A DNA stretch of 64,000 bases, from positions 221,599 through 285,598 of the forward strand of contig SKCR01038156.1 in assembly GCA_019454045.1 (NCBI GenBank), read 5' to 3'. A program made the position numbers and the translations under genes. The stretch comes from Zanthoxylum bungeanum. Taxonomy: Eukaryota; Streptophyta; Magnoliopsida; Sapindales; Rutaceae. Shown here piece by piece: positions 21,270 through 32,605 of the stretch (its first letter is position 1; the number at the start of each line of letters is the position of its first letter). The notes beneath the pieces were generated by a model. The model was not told the DNA's origin. It saw only the letters and a program-made list of their open reading frames with translations, and searched no databases.

Positions 21270-22150
21270 ATGGCGGTACCTTCGACCAATCTTTTTGCTC
21301 GTATGCTTGATACGAAAAAGCTTAATGGCGTTGAGAACTTTGAGGACTGGGACATGGATTTGAGGATTGTCCTTTGATCCGAAAAGCTGGGATACATTTT
21401 GGAAGGTCCATTACCACTTGCTATATCAGAGGATGCATCGCCTGAAGAGATTGAGACTTTCTGTAAATGGAAAGATGATGATTTAAGGGTTAAATCATTC
21501 ATTCTCAGTTCTCTTTCTTCTGAACTGAAGAGGCAATACTTTGAGATGCACGATGCATATAGCATGATGACACAACCTTTTGAATTTTTCATGAACCAGG
21601 AACAGGTCATGGTTCATAGAGTTGCAATGGAAATGTTCCATTCTAAACTTAATGAGGGTCAGGCTGTGAGCACACATGTGCTTCATTTGATCGATTTGAT
21701 CAAGCAATTGGGGTGTAGTGATTTCCATCTCAATGATACTCTAGGAGGGAATGTCATACTTGGTTCGCTCCTGGCGTCATATCGCCAGTTTTTCATGTAC
21801 TTCAATATGAATGAGATTCACTGCTCCTACCGTGAGTTGCATAGGATGCTTCTCATAGCAAAAAAAGATTTAAAGAAGGGATTTTGACTCGCTTTCCAAA
21901 ACCCACTTCACTTTCTGCTTCTTCCAGATCCAAGTCAAAAGGGAATAAGACAAAGGGAAAGAAGAAGAAATGTTTCAATATTCCTCTGCAGGCTAAGGTA
22001 GTGAAGCCAAAGAGAGTTTATGAAGATAAGTGCCACCACTGCCAGAAAGTCGGGCACTGGAAAAGAAACTGTCTATACTACCTCGCACATATAAGGAGGG
22101 AAAAAGCATCGACATCAGGTACTTTTATTTTTCCTATTATTGATATCGTA
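21270..22150 (+). pseudogene. gag: Copia-B1 gag
   Basis: The ATG at 21270 opens MAVPSTNLFARMLDTKKLNG, followed by FEDWDMDLRIVL and a stop (TGA at 21375) where B2 continues. Downstream, in frame, are LGYILEGPLPLAIS, STHVLHLIDLIKQLG and NEIHCSYRELHRMLL, a Copia capsid layout. Near 21883 a one-base loss relative to B2 shifts the frame. The new frame holds a Lys-rich run and the zinc knuckle CHHCQKVGHWKRNC (22031-22072), intact here. The start was chosen because B2 has the same ATG at 57554. The copy is dead from one stop and one frameshift. Confidence 0.9.
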
Positions 22151-22420
22151 TTGGCTTGTGAAGCTATAACATCTAATTGGATTTTAGATTATGCTTGTCT
22201 CATTCACATTTGTAATTTGTTGGAGGTGCTGACGGAAACTAGACGGCTGAAATCTGGTGAGATGCAGTTGCGATTCGGGAGTAGCGACTCTTTGGATGCG
22301 GTTACAGTGGGCATATGTGAGATTCCATTACCTAGTGGGAGACTTTTGTTGAATGACTGCTATTTTGTGCCAGGATGTGTGGTGAATATTATGTCACTTT
22401 TTGTATTAGATACTGAATGA
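22150..22420 (+). pseudogene. Copia-B1 protease remnant
   Basis: It continues the frame of the zinc knuckle. WILDYACLIHICN near 22180 is the aspartic protease active-site region; B2 has D-S-A at the same place, so neither copy keeps the canonical D-S/T-G triad. Then follow RFGSSDSLDAVTVGICEIPL and 'NDCYFVPGCVVNIMSL', the usual Copia text after the protease. It ends at a TGA at 22418 where B2 reads through. Confidence 0.85.
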
Positions 22421-23457
22421 TATAATGTAAATATTAAGAATCGTTCTTTGTATTTATATGATAGAAATAATATTTAGATCTTTTGTTATCCAAATAAGCA
22501 TGGTCATTACATATTGAAAACCTCACAAGATATCTTTATTACTGGAATTAATAAACATAAACAATCTGATATAAATAATACTGAACTGTGGCACATGAGG
22601 TTGGGTCATATAGGCATGAAACGCCTAACCTAGTTGGTTAGGAATGGTTTGATACATGATATCACCATTGAACCTTATCGAACTTGTGAATCTTGCATTC
22701 GAGGTACAATGACCAAAGCCCCATTTTCGGGTGTTGGACACCGAGCCACTGACTTATTAGAACTCGTACATTCTGATGTATGTGGTCCTATGAGTCAGAC
22801 TGCACACAATGGTTTTCATACTTCATCACCTTTACCGATGATCTGTCATGGTACAGTTATGTTTATTTGATGAAACATAAATCAGAAACCTTTGAAAAGT
22901 TCAAAGTTCAAAGAATTCAGAAATGAAGTAGAAAAACTGATTGGTCAATATATTAAATATCTTTGATCTGATCGAGACGGTGAGTATATGAGTGGAGAGT
23001 TCATTGATAATTTAAAGGAGAATGGGATTCTCGCTCAATATACTCCTCCGAGTACTCCACAACACAATGGAGAGTCAGAGAGGAGAAATCAGACATTATT
23101 GGATATAGTCCGATGAATGTTGAGTTATATAGACTTGCCTATTACTTATAGGGTTATGCTCTTTTAACTGCCGCTCATCTCCTGAATAAGATTCCTTCTA
23201 AAGCTGTTTCTATGACTCCGTATGAGATATGGACTGGTAGGAAATCAAATCTTAGTTATGTTAAGATTTGGGGCTGTCCTACATACGTCAGGATGGCTCA
23301 GCAGAATAAGCTTTTTCCTCGAGGATAAGAGTTTAGGTTTGTTGGATATCCTTAAAATACGAAAGGATGTTTGTTCTATGATACTGAGCATCGAAATGTG
23401 TTCGTAGCTCGCTTCGTAAAATTTCTAGAGAGAAAATTTTTGTCTGAAGATAGTGAT
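22421..23457 (+). pseudogene. Copia-B1 integrase, cut by the Tat element
   Basis: The pre-integrase zinc finger shows LWHMRLGHIGMKRLT near 22590 and CESC near 22690. The catalytic core shows LVHSDVCGPMS near 22775 (first Asp), SDRDGEYMSGEF near 22975 (second Asp) and TPQHNGESERRNQTLLD near 23065 (Glu). Later text GCPTYVRMAQQNKLF lies near 23275. Stops are at 22634, 22868, 22964, 23116 and elsewhere, with frame changes near 22830 and 22900. The frame is interrupted at 23457 by the Tat LTR. Its continuation is at 52649. Confidence 0.9.
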
Positions 23458-24600
23458 TGTAGGACACAGAAATCGGCGACTCTGTTCCAGGCTCGCGGCC
23501 TGGTCGGGAGTACGGAGTAGCCCACGGGATAACTAAACCGGAGAAATAACATGGAGTCACCACCCAGTGTGAACTGAGAAAATGATTTAAGGCTGCACTC
23601 ACCCCTCACGAGGGAAGACCTCAAATCATTGGGTTCAGAATGGTCTCTTACTTATGCCACTTGTAATGAATGGATTTATGTAACAATATAACTGTGTCTA
23701 CGCAACAACAACCTACATCTAAGTTTGCATACTGCCTATATCTAAGTTTACATGCATAAAAGTAAGTCGGAATAACGACAAGCACACAATCTCATGCATA
23801 CATTAAATCGCTAAGCATGGCAATGTAAATAAATAAAAATCTAAACATAAACGTAGAAGAGACATAATCAAGTTCCTAATACGAAAGAAATAACTAAATC
23901 ATGCTTGGAAATAATCAACTAATCATGCATAAAAAATAACATACTAAACAACCTAATCATGCATAAAAGTAACATACCATTTCTAACAAACAACCAATAA
24001 ACATAAGATCCGATGACATGAAATATGTGCGTCTCTCAAGCGGTACGTGGCATTGTATCCCATGTGCAGACCACACAACCATCCATTCGGATTCGGCTAC
24101 GGAATTTACGTACGGGTTTCCATCCGATATACCACAAGAGATAACACATATTTCATTCATCCCATGGCCACAACTTATATGAAACTATAATATGCATGCG
24201 AAGAAATAATAATAACTAACGGAAAGAAAGTGCGGGAATAAATAAAAAAGGGTGCCCTCAGGTCTAACCTCTTAAGTTGCCTCTTGGAAGTGCGTTACGC
24301 GGCCGTCGGAAGGGTTAATGCTCCGCAATTCCTCTGGTTCACTGGTTCGTTGTTTTCCTTCGTTGCCTCGCTATTTTGGGATGTTGTTTTCTCTGTTTTG
24401 ACAATGTTTTCAGGGGCTATTTGTGGTGTGTAGGGATTATTTTCAAGGGTGATTTTGCACTATTTGCGGCAGTGCATGGGTTGGTTTCAGGGGCTGTTTT
24501 GCGATTTTGGAGGGATGTTTCAAGGTTGTATTTTTGGTAATGTAGGGGGCAGTCTTGGGGCTGTGTGTGCGTGAGGCTGTGTGTTGAGTGAGTGTGTGCG

Positions 24601-24690
24601 TGAAGGTGTGATGAGTGGACTGTGGGTGCGTGAGGCTGTGATGAGTGGACTGTGGGTGCGTGAGGCTGTGATGAGTGGACTGTGGGTGCG
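24601..24690. repeat. 30-bp tandem repeat in the Tat 3' LTR
   Basis: Three copies of a 30-bp unit, 'tgaggctgtgatgagtgg' plus 'actgtgggtgcg' (the first slightly changed), at 24601, 24631 and 24661, with degenerate 'gtgtgcg' relatives on both sides. The other LTR (near 51720) has about one copy, so the expansion is LTR-specific. Confidence 0.85.
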
Positions 24691-25102
24691 TGAGGGTTGT
24701 GTGTTGAGTGAGTGTGTGCGTGCGTGAGGTTGTGATGAGTGGACTGTGGGTGTTGCCGTGTAAGTTTATGTGGAGAGTGAATGTAATGTGTGAGGCTGTG
24801 ATGAGTAGACTATGGGTGCATGAGGGTTTGTGTTAAAGGGCTGCTATGCGTGAAGGAGTATTTTAGTTGGTTAGTTGTTGTTTCCTGGTGAGGGTTGTGT
24901 GCATTTTAGGCTAGTGAATTGTGGGCTGCTAGTTGCTAGGGTTTTTGGTGGCTGTTTGTGCGGCAACTTGAAGAGAGATTTCAAGGTTATTTCACGGGAA
25001 TGGAGGAGGGTTTTCTTTGCATCTTAGGCGTGTGAATGCTCTTAGGGAGAGAGAGGAGGGGCGTGAATGAGCTAAGGGGTTCTAAGGTTGGGTTTAGGCT
25101 TC

Positions 25103-25110
25103 TTTTTATA
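25103..25110 (-). promoter_or_regulatory. TATA box of the Tat 3' LTR
   Basis: Minus-strand GCCTATAAAAAGAAGCC. The same block is at 52096-52103 in the 5' LTR, which supports the minus orientation. Confidence 0.6.
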
Positions 25111-25683
25111 GGCAAGGGTTGGGGGTTGTCCTTATGCGAATAAGGAAAGAATATTGTGTAATTATGAGGGATATTTAGTTTGTGTATCATAAGGAAAAGA
25201 TCTCTTTAATTTAGGAAGGTAATTTGATTTAATTTGATTTGATTTTATTTAGTTTAGGAATGTGATTTAATTTAATTAGGAAGGTGATTTATGAGATTTA
25301 ATTTAGTTTAGGAATGTGATTTAATTTAATTCTTTTAATTTGGGAAGGTGATTTATTAGGATTTCAACATGTGTTTAATGTGTTGATTTATTATTTTGGA
25401 GGGATTATGGGCGTGTGGTTGGTTATTTTGGTGGGCTTGGTGTGTGCCTTGGTGGTGTATGGGCTTGGTGTGTGGCTTGCGGGGGTTTTGGGCCAAGGAT
25501 AAGTTTTAAAACAAAGGCCCAACGAGCAAACCCGAAGCTAAGCAAACGAATTAATCCAACAGGGTATTGATTTCTGAATTTTCCCTTCCGACGTCCATTT
25601 CTCGTGACTTCCACAACTTAAAGAGTAGTGCCTCCATACGAGGCTCATCATCGGGACTTATATGCAAAAATGTAGTGCCTACA

Positions 25684-25698
25684 GTCTCCCCCACTTTG
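25684..25698 (-). promoter_or_regulatory. Polypurine tract of the Tat element
   Basis: On the minus strand AAAGTGGGGGAGAC immediately precedes the LTR start TGTAGGCAC. It identifies the left LTR as the 3' LTR. Confidence 0.92.
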
Positions 25699-26134
25699 AT
25701 GGGACTTGTTCAGTGTGTGACAAAGACAATCCTATCAAAGTTATGCAATTCATTTTTACTTACCTGGCTCGCCAACTGCCACTTGACTTACATGTTGCTT
25801 CGAACTGAGTTGATATTGTTGTGTCATACCCGACATGCTAAACCTCATACCTGAGGTGTCGTGGTTGCATCTCCATACCCGGATTTCCATACCCGGCGTG
25901 CTAAACCCCATACCCGAGGTGTATCATCCTAATAAATGCAACTGATGTGTGGGCCTCGACCCTGGGACGCATCCCAAAACTGATGATGATTGAATTCCTG
26001 GCTCGCCAGCTGTCACCTGACTTGCTTGTTGCTTCGAACTGAGTTGATATGGTGGTGAGGTGCTTCGACCCCTGAGCTTTGTTCCCGAACCACCGAATGT
26101 GGGCTTTATTCCCGAATTATGCTGATGATGCAGT

Positions 26135-26560
26135 GGGCCTCGACCCTAGGACGCATCCCGAAACTGCAACTGATGTATGGGCCTCGACCCTGGGACGCAT
26201 CCCAAAACTGATGATGTAGTGGGCCTCGACCTTGGGACGTATCCCAGAACTACAACTGATGACGCAGTGGGCCTCGACCCTGGGACGCATCCCGGAACTG
26301 CTGACAACAGGGCCTCAACCTTGGCACATATCCCAATACCGCTGACAATATGAGCCTCGACCCTTGGACGGATCCCAAAACTGATGATGTAGTGGGCCTC
26401 GACCCTGGGACGCATCCAAAAACTACAACTGATGACGCAATGGGCCTCGACCCTGGGACGCATCCTGGAAATGCAACTGACAACGGGGCCTCGACCCTGG
26501 GACTCATCCCCAAAACTGATGCTGATGTGGGCCTCACCCCATGTTCCATTCTCGAAATGC
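26135..26560. repeat. Tandem array of 41-48 bp units in the Tat 3' UTR
   Basis: Units starting 'gggcctcgaccctggga' occur at 26135, 26179, 26221, 26269, 26310, 26352, 26394, 26442, 26485 and 26529, with one outlier at 25951. Most contain TGGGA-CGCA-TCCCA or a near variant, a 5-bp stem with a 4-nt loop. Long open frames on both strands arise from the repeat and are not genes. Confidence 0.9.
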
Positions 26561-27020
26561 CCTTCTCGGCATACTGAACTTCATCCCTGAGGCATTGCTG
26601 ATGTGATGGTTCATTCCCGAACCATGCTGCATGAGAAAGGGCAGACTGGTCGCCCCCAGTCTCGATTCATTTTACTGTTCTTTGCTGCTTTCATGGTAGA
26701 TCTCCCGATGTGATGTTACATACCAATATACTATACTGATCCTTGCGAGATAATCCTGATAGCTAAACATATTTTCGTCTTCAAATGATGCTTCGTGTCT
26801 AAACCAAAGAACCTTCAAAGTATTTGATATACTCAAATCTAACCGTCTGAATGAGTGATCTGAACTAGACTCCCAGTGTGTGTGTGCCAAGGTTCTTTTA
26901 CGGCTTAATCCTTAAGTAAGACAACTCGATGATTTTGTCTCGGAGAATTGGATCAGTGGGTCTAACCAATCGAGATGTCTTGATCATACTCTGTGATTAC
27001 TTCCTCGTACTCAACATGAT

Positions 27021-27136
27021 ATGGTTTTCTTCTTTTTTTTCTTTCGTCTCTTTCTTTTATTTCTTTTCATTTTGAACTTTCTTTTTCTTTTTTCTTTTTC
27101 ATTTTCTCCTTTCTTTCTTTCTATTTTCTTTCTTTC
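27021..27136. repeat. Pyrimidine-rich tract
   Basis: Almost pure T and C on the plus strand, built of 'tttctttc'-like words; on the element's own strand it is a GA-rich tract. A shorter CT run is at 27537-27552. Confidence 0.85.
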
Positions 27137-27602
27137 GACACACCTACCCTTTAAGGTAGCATTTCTCCTCATGGTGGTCCTAATACTCGCCCATGGGTAG
27201 CTTCACGCTTATCGGTTATAGGTGGTCTATTTTTTCCTTTTCTTTCAGAGGCTTTTTTTTTGTTTCCAACTATATCACATATCGTAACATAAGTAAACCA
27301 TGATGGACATCTAGGTAAACGGTCATTCACTGATCCGCCCTCTCTTCAACTAGTCATCTCGCCGACCACTTAGGCTTCTACTGCTAAAATCCCATAATCA
27401 AGTGCTCGTGAGTCTAGCCGAGATCAATCAACTCAGAATACCGAATGAGAGCACATCTCGCACTTATCGTTTCTAAGATTTCCCTACATAAAATAATGTC
27501 ATCACCAGACATATGCCTAACCATCAAAGACTTCTCTCTCTCTCTCTTTTATTTTTCACTCACTCACTCCACGGAATTCTTCCTCTCCACTGCTGATAAT
27601 GT

Positions 27603-27775
27603 GGGCTTCGCCCCCTGGGATTCCTTCCCGAAACTGATACTGATATGGGCCTCAACCCTGGGATTCCTTCCCGAAACTAACACTGATATGGGCCTCAACC
27701 CTGGGACTCATTCCTGAGACTAATACTGATGCGGGCCTCAACCCTGTGATTCATTCCTGAAACTGATGTATTGTA
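27603..27775. repeat. 43-44 bp tandem repeat, second block
   Basis: 'gggcctcaaccctgggatt' and variants start at 27603, 27647, 27690 and 27733. Related to the array at 26135-26560 but with 'ttccttcccgaaact' in place of 'cgcatcccgaaact'. Confidence 0.9.
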
Positions 27776-27976
27776 CTGTTGCTGCTTCTAATTGGCTTGC
27801 ATTTGCCGCTTTCTTTTTTTTCCTCTTTGAAACCTATGAACAAAAACGAAACAAAACACAAGAAATAATGCAAGTACGTTACGTGTATGCATGCATGCAT
27901 GGATGGATTTCCTATTCCGTTGGGTTAGGTCTTCCGCCAATTACCTTGGTGACTGCTCGGGTTTCCCTTCCTCATG

Positions 27977-29594
27977 CAAAATACTGCTTCAATCTATCCA
28001 CGTTGATTGGCTCGGTGAACTCTTTCCCTTCCAAGTCTGACAGCCTCACTGCCCCATTTCCCATTACTTTCTGGACTATGTAGGGTCCTTCCCAATTGGG
28101 TCTGAACTTTCCTCTCGGGTCTGTTGTCGACGGTTACGACTGCTTAAGCACCAAATCACCCTTTCTGATCTTAGTAGGACGCACCTTCTTGTTGAATGCT
28201 CGAGCCAACCTCTTCTGGTATAATTGCATATACTGTAAAGACTTCATTCTCTTCTCATCCAGCAGTGCTAACTATTCAAATCCCTGTGAGGCCTATTCTT
28301 GTTCAGGTAACTCTGTTTTTGCTAATACCCTCATTGACTGTATCTCGACTTCCACCAGCAATACTGCTTCCATTCTATAGACCGGAGAGTAAGGCGTGGC
28401 TCATGTTGCTGTTCTCACATAAGTTCTGTCCCCACAGGTCGTACGGTAGCTTATCGGCCCAATCTTTGTAGTTCTCCGTCATTTTGGCTGACATCTTCTT
28501 TATTGCCTTATTGTCTGCCTCGACTGCCCCATTTGTTTGCGGTCTGTAAGGTGACGACTTGTGATGTCATATCTCGTACTTCTATAGCATTACCTTTGTT
28601 TTCTCCTTGAAACTGGACTCCGTTGTCCGTTACTACGTGATGCGGCATCCCATATCGACAAATGATGTTCTGGGCTATGAACTTCGCCATCTTCTTTGAT
28701 GTAACATTGCGAAACGACTCGGCTTCCACCCATTTTGAAAAGTAGTATACTAACACTACTATGAAGCGATGTCCATTCGATGCGTGAGGTCGAATTTCTC
28801 CGATCATATCAATTCCCCATGCTGAGAAAGGCCATGGCTCTGAAAGCCCATGCAACTCTGTGTGCGGCAAATGGTTCAAGTTACCGTGTGCTTGGCAATC
28901 GTGACAATGCTTTACCAGCTTTACGCAGTCAGCTTCCATGGTCGACCAGTAAAAACCTTGTCTTACTATCTTGCGAGATAAATTCAACCCATTCATGTGC
29001 GGTCCACATACTCCGGCATGTACTTCTTCCATTGCCTTCTGAGCCTCTTCTTTTCTCAAACACTTCAGCTGAATGCCATTTGCTTGTCTCTTATATAGTT
29101 CTCCCTTTAAACTCACATACTGAGAAGCTAACTTCTGAATGGCCATCCTGTCTTTTCTTCTTGCAACTTCCGAGAATTCCCCGTGTTCTAAGTATCGCTT
29201 AATATCATAGTACCACAGTTTCCCATCGTTGATCTCTACTTCCAATACCTTTTCTATCTTGTAGACAGGTCTGCCTGCTGTGGTCAACACTAGAGGTCTC
29301 ATCACCAACTTTTCTGGATTTTCCCAAGTCGCGGCTAGTGTAGCTAACGCATCGGCTATTTGATTTTCTTCTCGCAGCAAGTGTTGAAATTTACAATCGG
29401 GGAGGGCCTATGCCAGACTGATGAGGTGGAACAAGTAGGGTTTCAATCGTTATTCCTTCAATTCCCATTATCCTTGCATCTTTCGGACTACCAACATCGA
29501 GTCTCCGTAAACTTCGACGTTTTTAACCTTCAAAGTTATCAACACAATCAGTCCAAAGGTGCATGCTTCATACTCAGCCATGTCATCATCAAAG
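27977..29594 (-). pseudogene. pol: Tat pol remnant: extra RNase H plus integrase
   Basis: From 29594 leftward the minus strand reads MAEYEACTFGLIVLI and VEVYGDSMLVVRKMQG. After a stop come REENQIADALATLAATW near 29340, the additional RNase H found before integrase in Tat elements. Integrase follows: zinc finger HAGVCGPHMNGLNLS and HCHDCQAHG near 28900-29030, core WGIDMIGEI near 28810 (first Asp) and VVTDNGVQF near 28630 (second Asp). Beyond 28560 a frame change leads to NGAVEADNKAIKKM, which carries the catalytic Glu, and the tail ends NVDRLKQYFA near 27980. Stops and frameshifts are few, so this is the best kept coding piece in the window. Protease and reverse transcriptase are absent. Confidence 0.92.
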
Positions 29595-29785
29595 ACATGG
29601 ATATCATCACTAGATCTATTTGGAGGGTCCTCACGCCTCACATTCTCAGAGCCTCCCCCAGCACGGGGCACAACCATATTAGTCATAGCGGCGGTCAAAG
29701 CTTGCAACTGCTCGGTAACCTTAGTGAGACTAGTCTCCAGCTGATCCATACGAGATCCCTCGTTAACTGATTCGCTCATGTTCAC
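29595..29785 (-). pseudogene. gag: Tat gag start, fused to RNase H by deletion
   Basis: The ATG at 29785 opens MNMSESVNEGSRMDQLETSL, then TEQLQALTAAMTNMVV and a charged, Ser-rich stretch to about 29595, resembling the coiled-coil start of Tat Gag. The frame continues without a break into the RNase H text at about 29594. The remainder of gag, protease, reverse transcriptase and the first RNase H are therefore missing, probably by one deletion of several kilobases. The exact joint cannot be set from this copy alone. Confidence 0.75.
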
Positions 29786-31104
29786 TAACGGCCTTTTGAC
29801 GAGTCTTCCCTCTTTCCTAACCCAACGAGTATCTATGATGTCTTTTAAAACTGCATGTTAGCATATATATGTGCGATGCATGGGATACATAAGTCGGCCT
29901 ATTATCATTTTAAAGCATTCAACCATACTATTGTGTGGTGCAAACTTGTCCCAGTTGAAAAGGCCCAACATGTTTACACTTTTGCGATAACATGGCTAAA
30001 CAACTTCAAATGATAAGGGGCCTAAGCATAAAGTGGCCCATCAGTATTTTAGAAGTTTTTGGCTCAAATACCGTAAAGCATGGACTCGTCCCAGTTTAAA
30101 TGGCCCAACAAGCCCATACCTCATGACAAAAAGTCCAACTGAATCCAAATGACGATGGTCCTAAACACAAGCATAAAGGAATGGTTTATATTGGTCCTAC
30201 AACTAAGGTTCATATGCGGGTTTATAGGGGTATAGACAAAGGCTCTCATCGGCGAAGGATTGCCCACAACTAATGGTGGAAATGGGCCGGGCAGGGCCGG
30301 GCCGGGCCTTTGCAAGCCCGGCCGAGCCCGACCAACAAAAAAAAGCCGGGCCCGGGAAAAGCCCGTCCCGGGTGTCTTCCGGGTCGGGCTTTTCCCGGGC
30401 TTTTTTTAGGCCCGAATTTTTAAAAAAAAAAATTAAAAAAATATCAATATAAAATATAGTTACAGTATATACAAAGACAATTATAAATAAATCACAAGTT
30501 TCATTGATAAATTAACAATTTAAATGTTAAAAATAAATAAAAATGATACAAACATATTAAATATATATATATATTTTTAAAATTTTGGCCCGGCCCGGGC
30601 TTTTTCCACCCTGGGCCAGGCCAAAGCCCGCCGGGCCGGGCCGCGGGCTAAACTGCCACCCTTACCCACAACTAGGTCTCCCCACTCAAGGGTCTGAGCG
30701 ATCAAGTGAGCGCACCTTTTTTATACGCTAAGGTACGTGCCAACGAGTGATAATGCATGACTGACTGTCAGATGGATTTCCTATTGAAGATTCCCCAGAG
30801 GGAGGGTGGAGCGAACTCTCTTAAATACCCAAGCCTTTTAGGCTCTTCTCGCCTTGGTGACAGGAATAACCAATAGGTCCTCCAAATTAGTCCATCACGG
30901 TGAGCTTCGGGTAAATGATCATCTAGGTGCCTTCACAACTTTTCCTCTCAGCTATAGAAAAGTAGTGAATGAAGGAAGACACCAAACCATTACCTAGCTT
31001 TAATAATGCCTTTGATTAAACCTTTTCAACCCACTATAGACACGGTTGACTAAAGCAAAAATCACAAACATTACAAGATATTATTTCGGGGCCGATTCTC
31101 TATA
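29786..31104 (-). mobile_element. Tat leader (5' UTR) with a hAT insertion
   Basis: Non-coding region between the primer site and the gag start. It holds the hAT element at 30271-30664 and 'ggcccaacaa'-type phrases at 29962 and 30100; otherwise I see nothing in it. Confidence 0.75.
30271..30664. mobile_element. Non-autonomous hAT element
   Basis: 394 bp with imperfect terminal inverted repeats: TAATGGTGG at the left, and TAAGGGTGGC when the right end is read in reverse. It is flanked by a perfect 8-bp duplication CCCACAAC (30263-30270 and 30665-30672), the length made by hAT transposases. The ends are dense in GGCCCGG words that pair with each other; the middle is AT-rich and has no open frame. 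It needs a transposase from elsewhere. Confidence 0.92.
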
Positions 31105-31122
31105 TCCCCAGTGGAGTCGCCA
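31105..31122 (-). promoter_or_regulatory. Primer binding site of the Tat element (Arg type)
   Basis: Minus strand TGGCGACTCCACTGGGGA lies 3 nt beyond the LTR end CCTACA. This is the form of primer site seen in Tat/Ogre elements, attributed to Arg tRNA. It marks the right LTR as the 5' LTR. Confidence 0.88.
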
Positions 31123-31125
31123 GAT

Positions 31126-31830
31126 TGTAGGACACAGAAATCAGTGACTCTGTTCCAAGCTCGCGGCCTAGTCGGGAGTACTGAGTAGCCCACAGAGGAA
31201 ATAAACCGGAGAAATAACATGGAGTCGCCACCCAGTGTGAACTGGGAAAATGATTTAAGGCCACACTCACCCCTCACAAGGGAAGACCTTAAACCGTTGG
31301 GTTCAGAATGGTCACTTACTTATGCCACTTGCAATGAACGGATTTATGTAATAATATAACCGATTCTACACAACAACAATCTACATCTAAGTTTGCATAC
31401 TGCCTATATCTAAGTTTGCATGCATAAAAGTAAGTCAGAATAATGGCAAGCACACAATCTCATGCATACATTAAATCGCTAAGCATGACAATGTAAATAA
31501 ATAATAATCTAGACATAAACGTAGAAGAGACATAATCAAGTTCCTAATGCGAAAGAAATAACTAAATCATACTTGGAAATAATCAACTAATCATGCATAA
31601 AAAATAACATACTAAACAACCTAATCGTGCATAAAAGTAACATACCATTTCTAACAAACAACAAATAAACATAAGATTGGATGACACGAAATATGTGCTT
31701 CTCTCAAGCAGTACGTGGCATTGTATCCCGTGTGTAGACCGTACTACCGTCCATTCAGATCCTGCTACAAAATTTACTTCTGGGTTTCCATCCGATATAC
31801 CGCAAGAGATAACACATATTTCATTCATCT
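31126..31830 (-). mobile_element. 5' LTR of the Tat element, inner part
   Basis: Matches 23458-24155 of the other LTR and stops at 'ttcattcatct', where Copia-A1 is inserted. It continues at 51259. Confidence 0.92.
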
Positions 31831-32605
31831 TGTTGGACAATTATGACCCATAGCGTCACTATTTGTACAGATCACGGTTTTGTTGTACAAATTAACTATG
31901 TGACAAAGGAGATTGCACTCTTATCATTTGTGATTAGATCACCATGATATATAAATGATAGGAGGTCCCTATGATTTGTTCCTCGATTGAGAATGATATG
32001 AGACAGTATCAATCCACGAAGGATAAATCATTAAATATCCCTAGTCAGAGCATTATCGAGATTGGAAATCGATGAATGCGTAAAAGACTAGTATTACACT
32101 TGTGCGCGTTATGAGGGCATAACGGCATAGTTCTCATATATGTGGGTATATGATACTCATGCAAGTGTAATAGGAGGTTTTGTTTTACCGTTGGTATGGG
32201 AAACAGCTTCGCTCTAGATAGACCCCCTCGGAATTCCATTGGTAGTATGACTATGTGTCTATAGAAGTCCGAAATCAGAGTGGGTGTATTTGGTCTTAAC
32301 CTGAGACTTGCACCGCTAATACTTACGACAACCAATATACTTTGGTTGCGGTCGTGCAGGGCTTTAACAAGTTTTATGTATGCCAATGCTGGGTATATTG
32401 AGAATCGTAGTGTGTTCGGTGTGATGTCAAGACAGAAGTATCACTCCAGTCATATGGAGTTGATGATCGCGCAGAGATACAGAACTGGTTCGCTAATAAA
32501 GGTTGCAACCGTCGGGATAATATGACTTGGTCATGATTATCCGATATTAAAGAGACTAGTTGCTTGTAATCCGATATATGCTTCGTACGAGGCAGACACT
32601 GTACC
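31831..32605 (+). mobile_element. 5' LTR of Copia-A1, first part
   Basis: Starts TGTTGGACAATTATGACCC and matches 49376-50151. It is cut at GTACC (32601-32605) by Copia-A2 and resumes at 41747. Confidence 0.93.

Larger units (their letters stand above)
23458..25683 (-). mobile_element. 3' LTR of the Tat element
   Basis: 2226 bp, bordered on its inner side by the polypurine tract. On the minus strand it begins TGTAGGCACT. The TATA box is at 25103-25110. It differs from the 5' LTR by many substitutions and by a 30-bp tandem expansion at 24601-24690, so the insertion is not recent. Confidence 0.92.
25699..27976 (-). mobile_element. Tat 3' untranslated region, repeat-rich
   Basis: About 2.3 kb between the integrase end and the polypurine tract with no protein signal. 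It holds two blocks of 41-48 bp repeats, a pyrimidine-rich tract at about 27021-27136, and short 'catacccg' and 'ttcccgaa' repeats. Tandem repeats in this position are common in Tat/Ogre elements. Confidence 0.8.

Noticed and set aside
24540..24840. Centromeric or telomeric satellite
   Set aside because: The TGTG-rich repeats have only a few 30-bp units, lie within a Tat LTR and recur at the same place in the other LTR near 51650-51800.
26146..26577. Overlapping open frames of 75-105 codons on both strands with repeated peptides
   Set aside because: They come from the tandem array of the Tat 3' UTR; no start, domain or conservation supports a protein.
27766..29202. Plus-strand open frames of 90-140 codons
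   Set aside because: They are shadows of the minus-strand Tat integrase and RNase H, whose motifs are clear.
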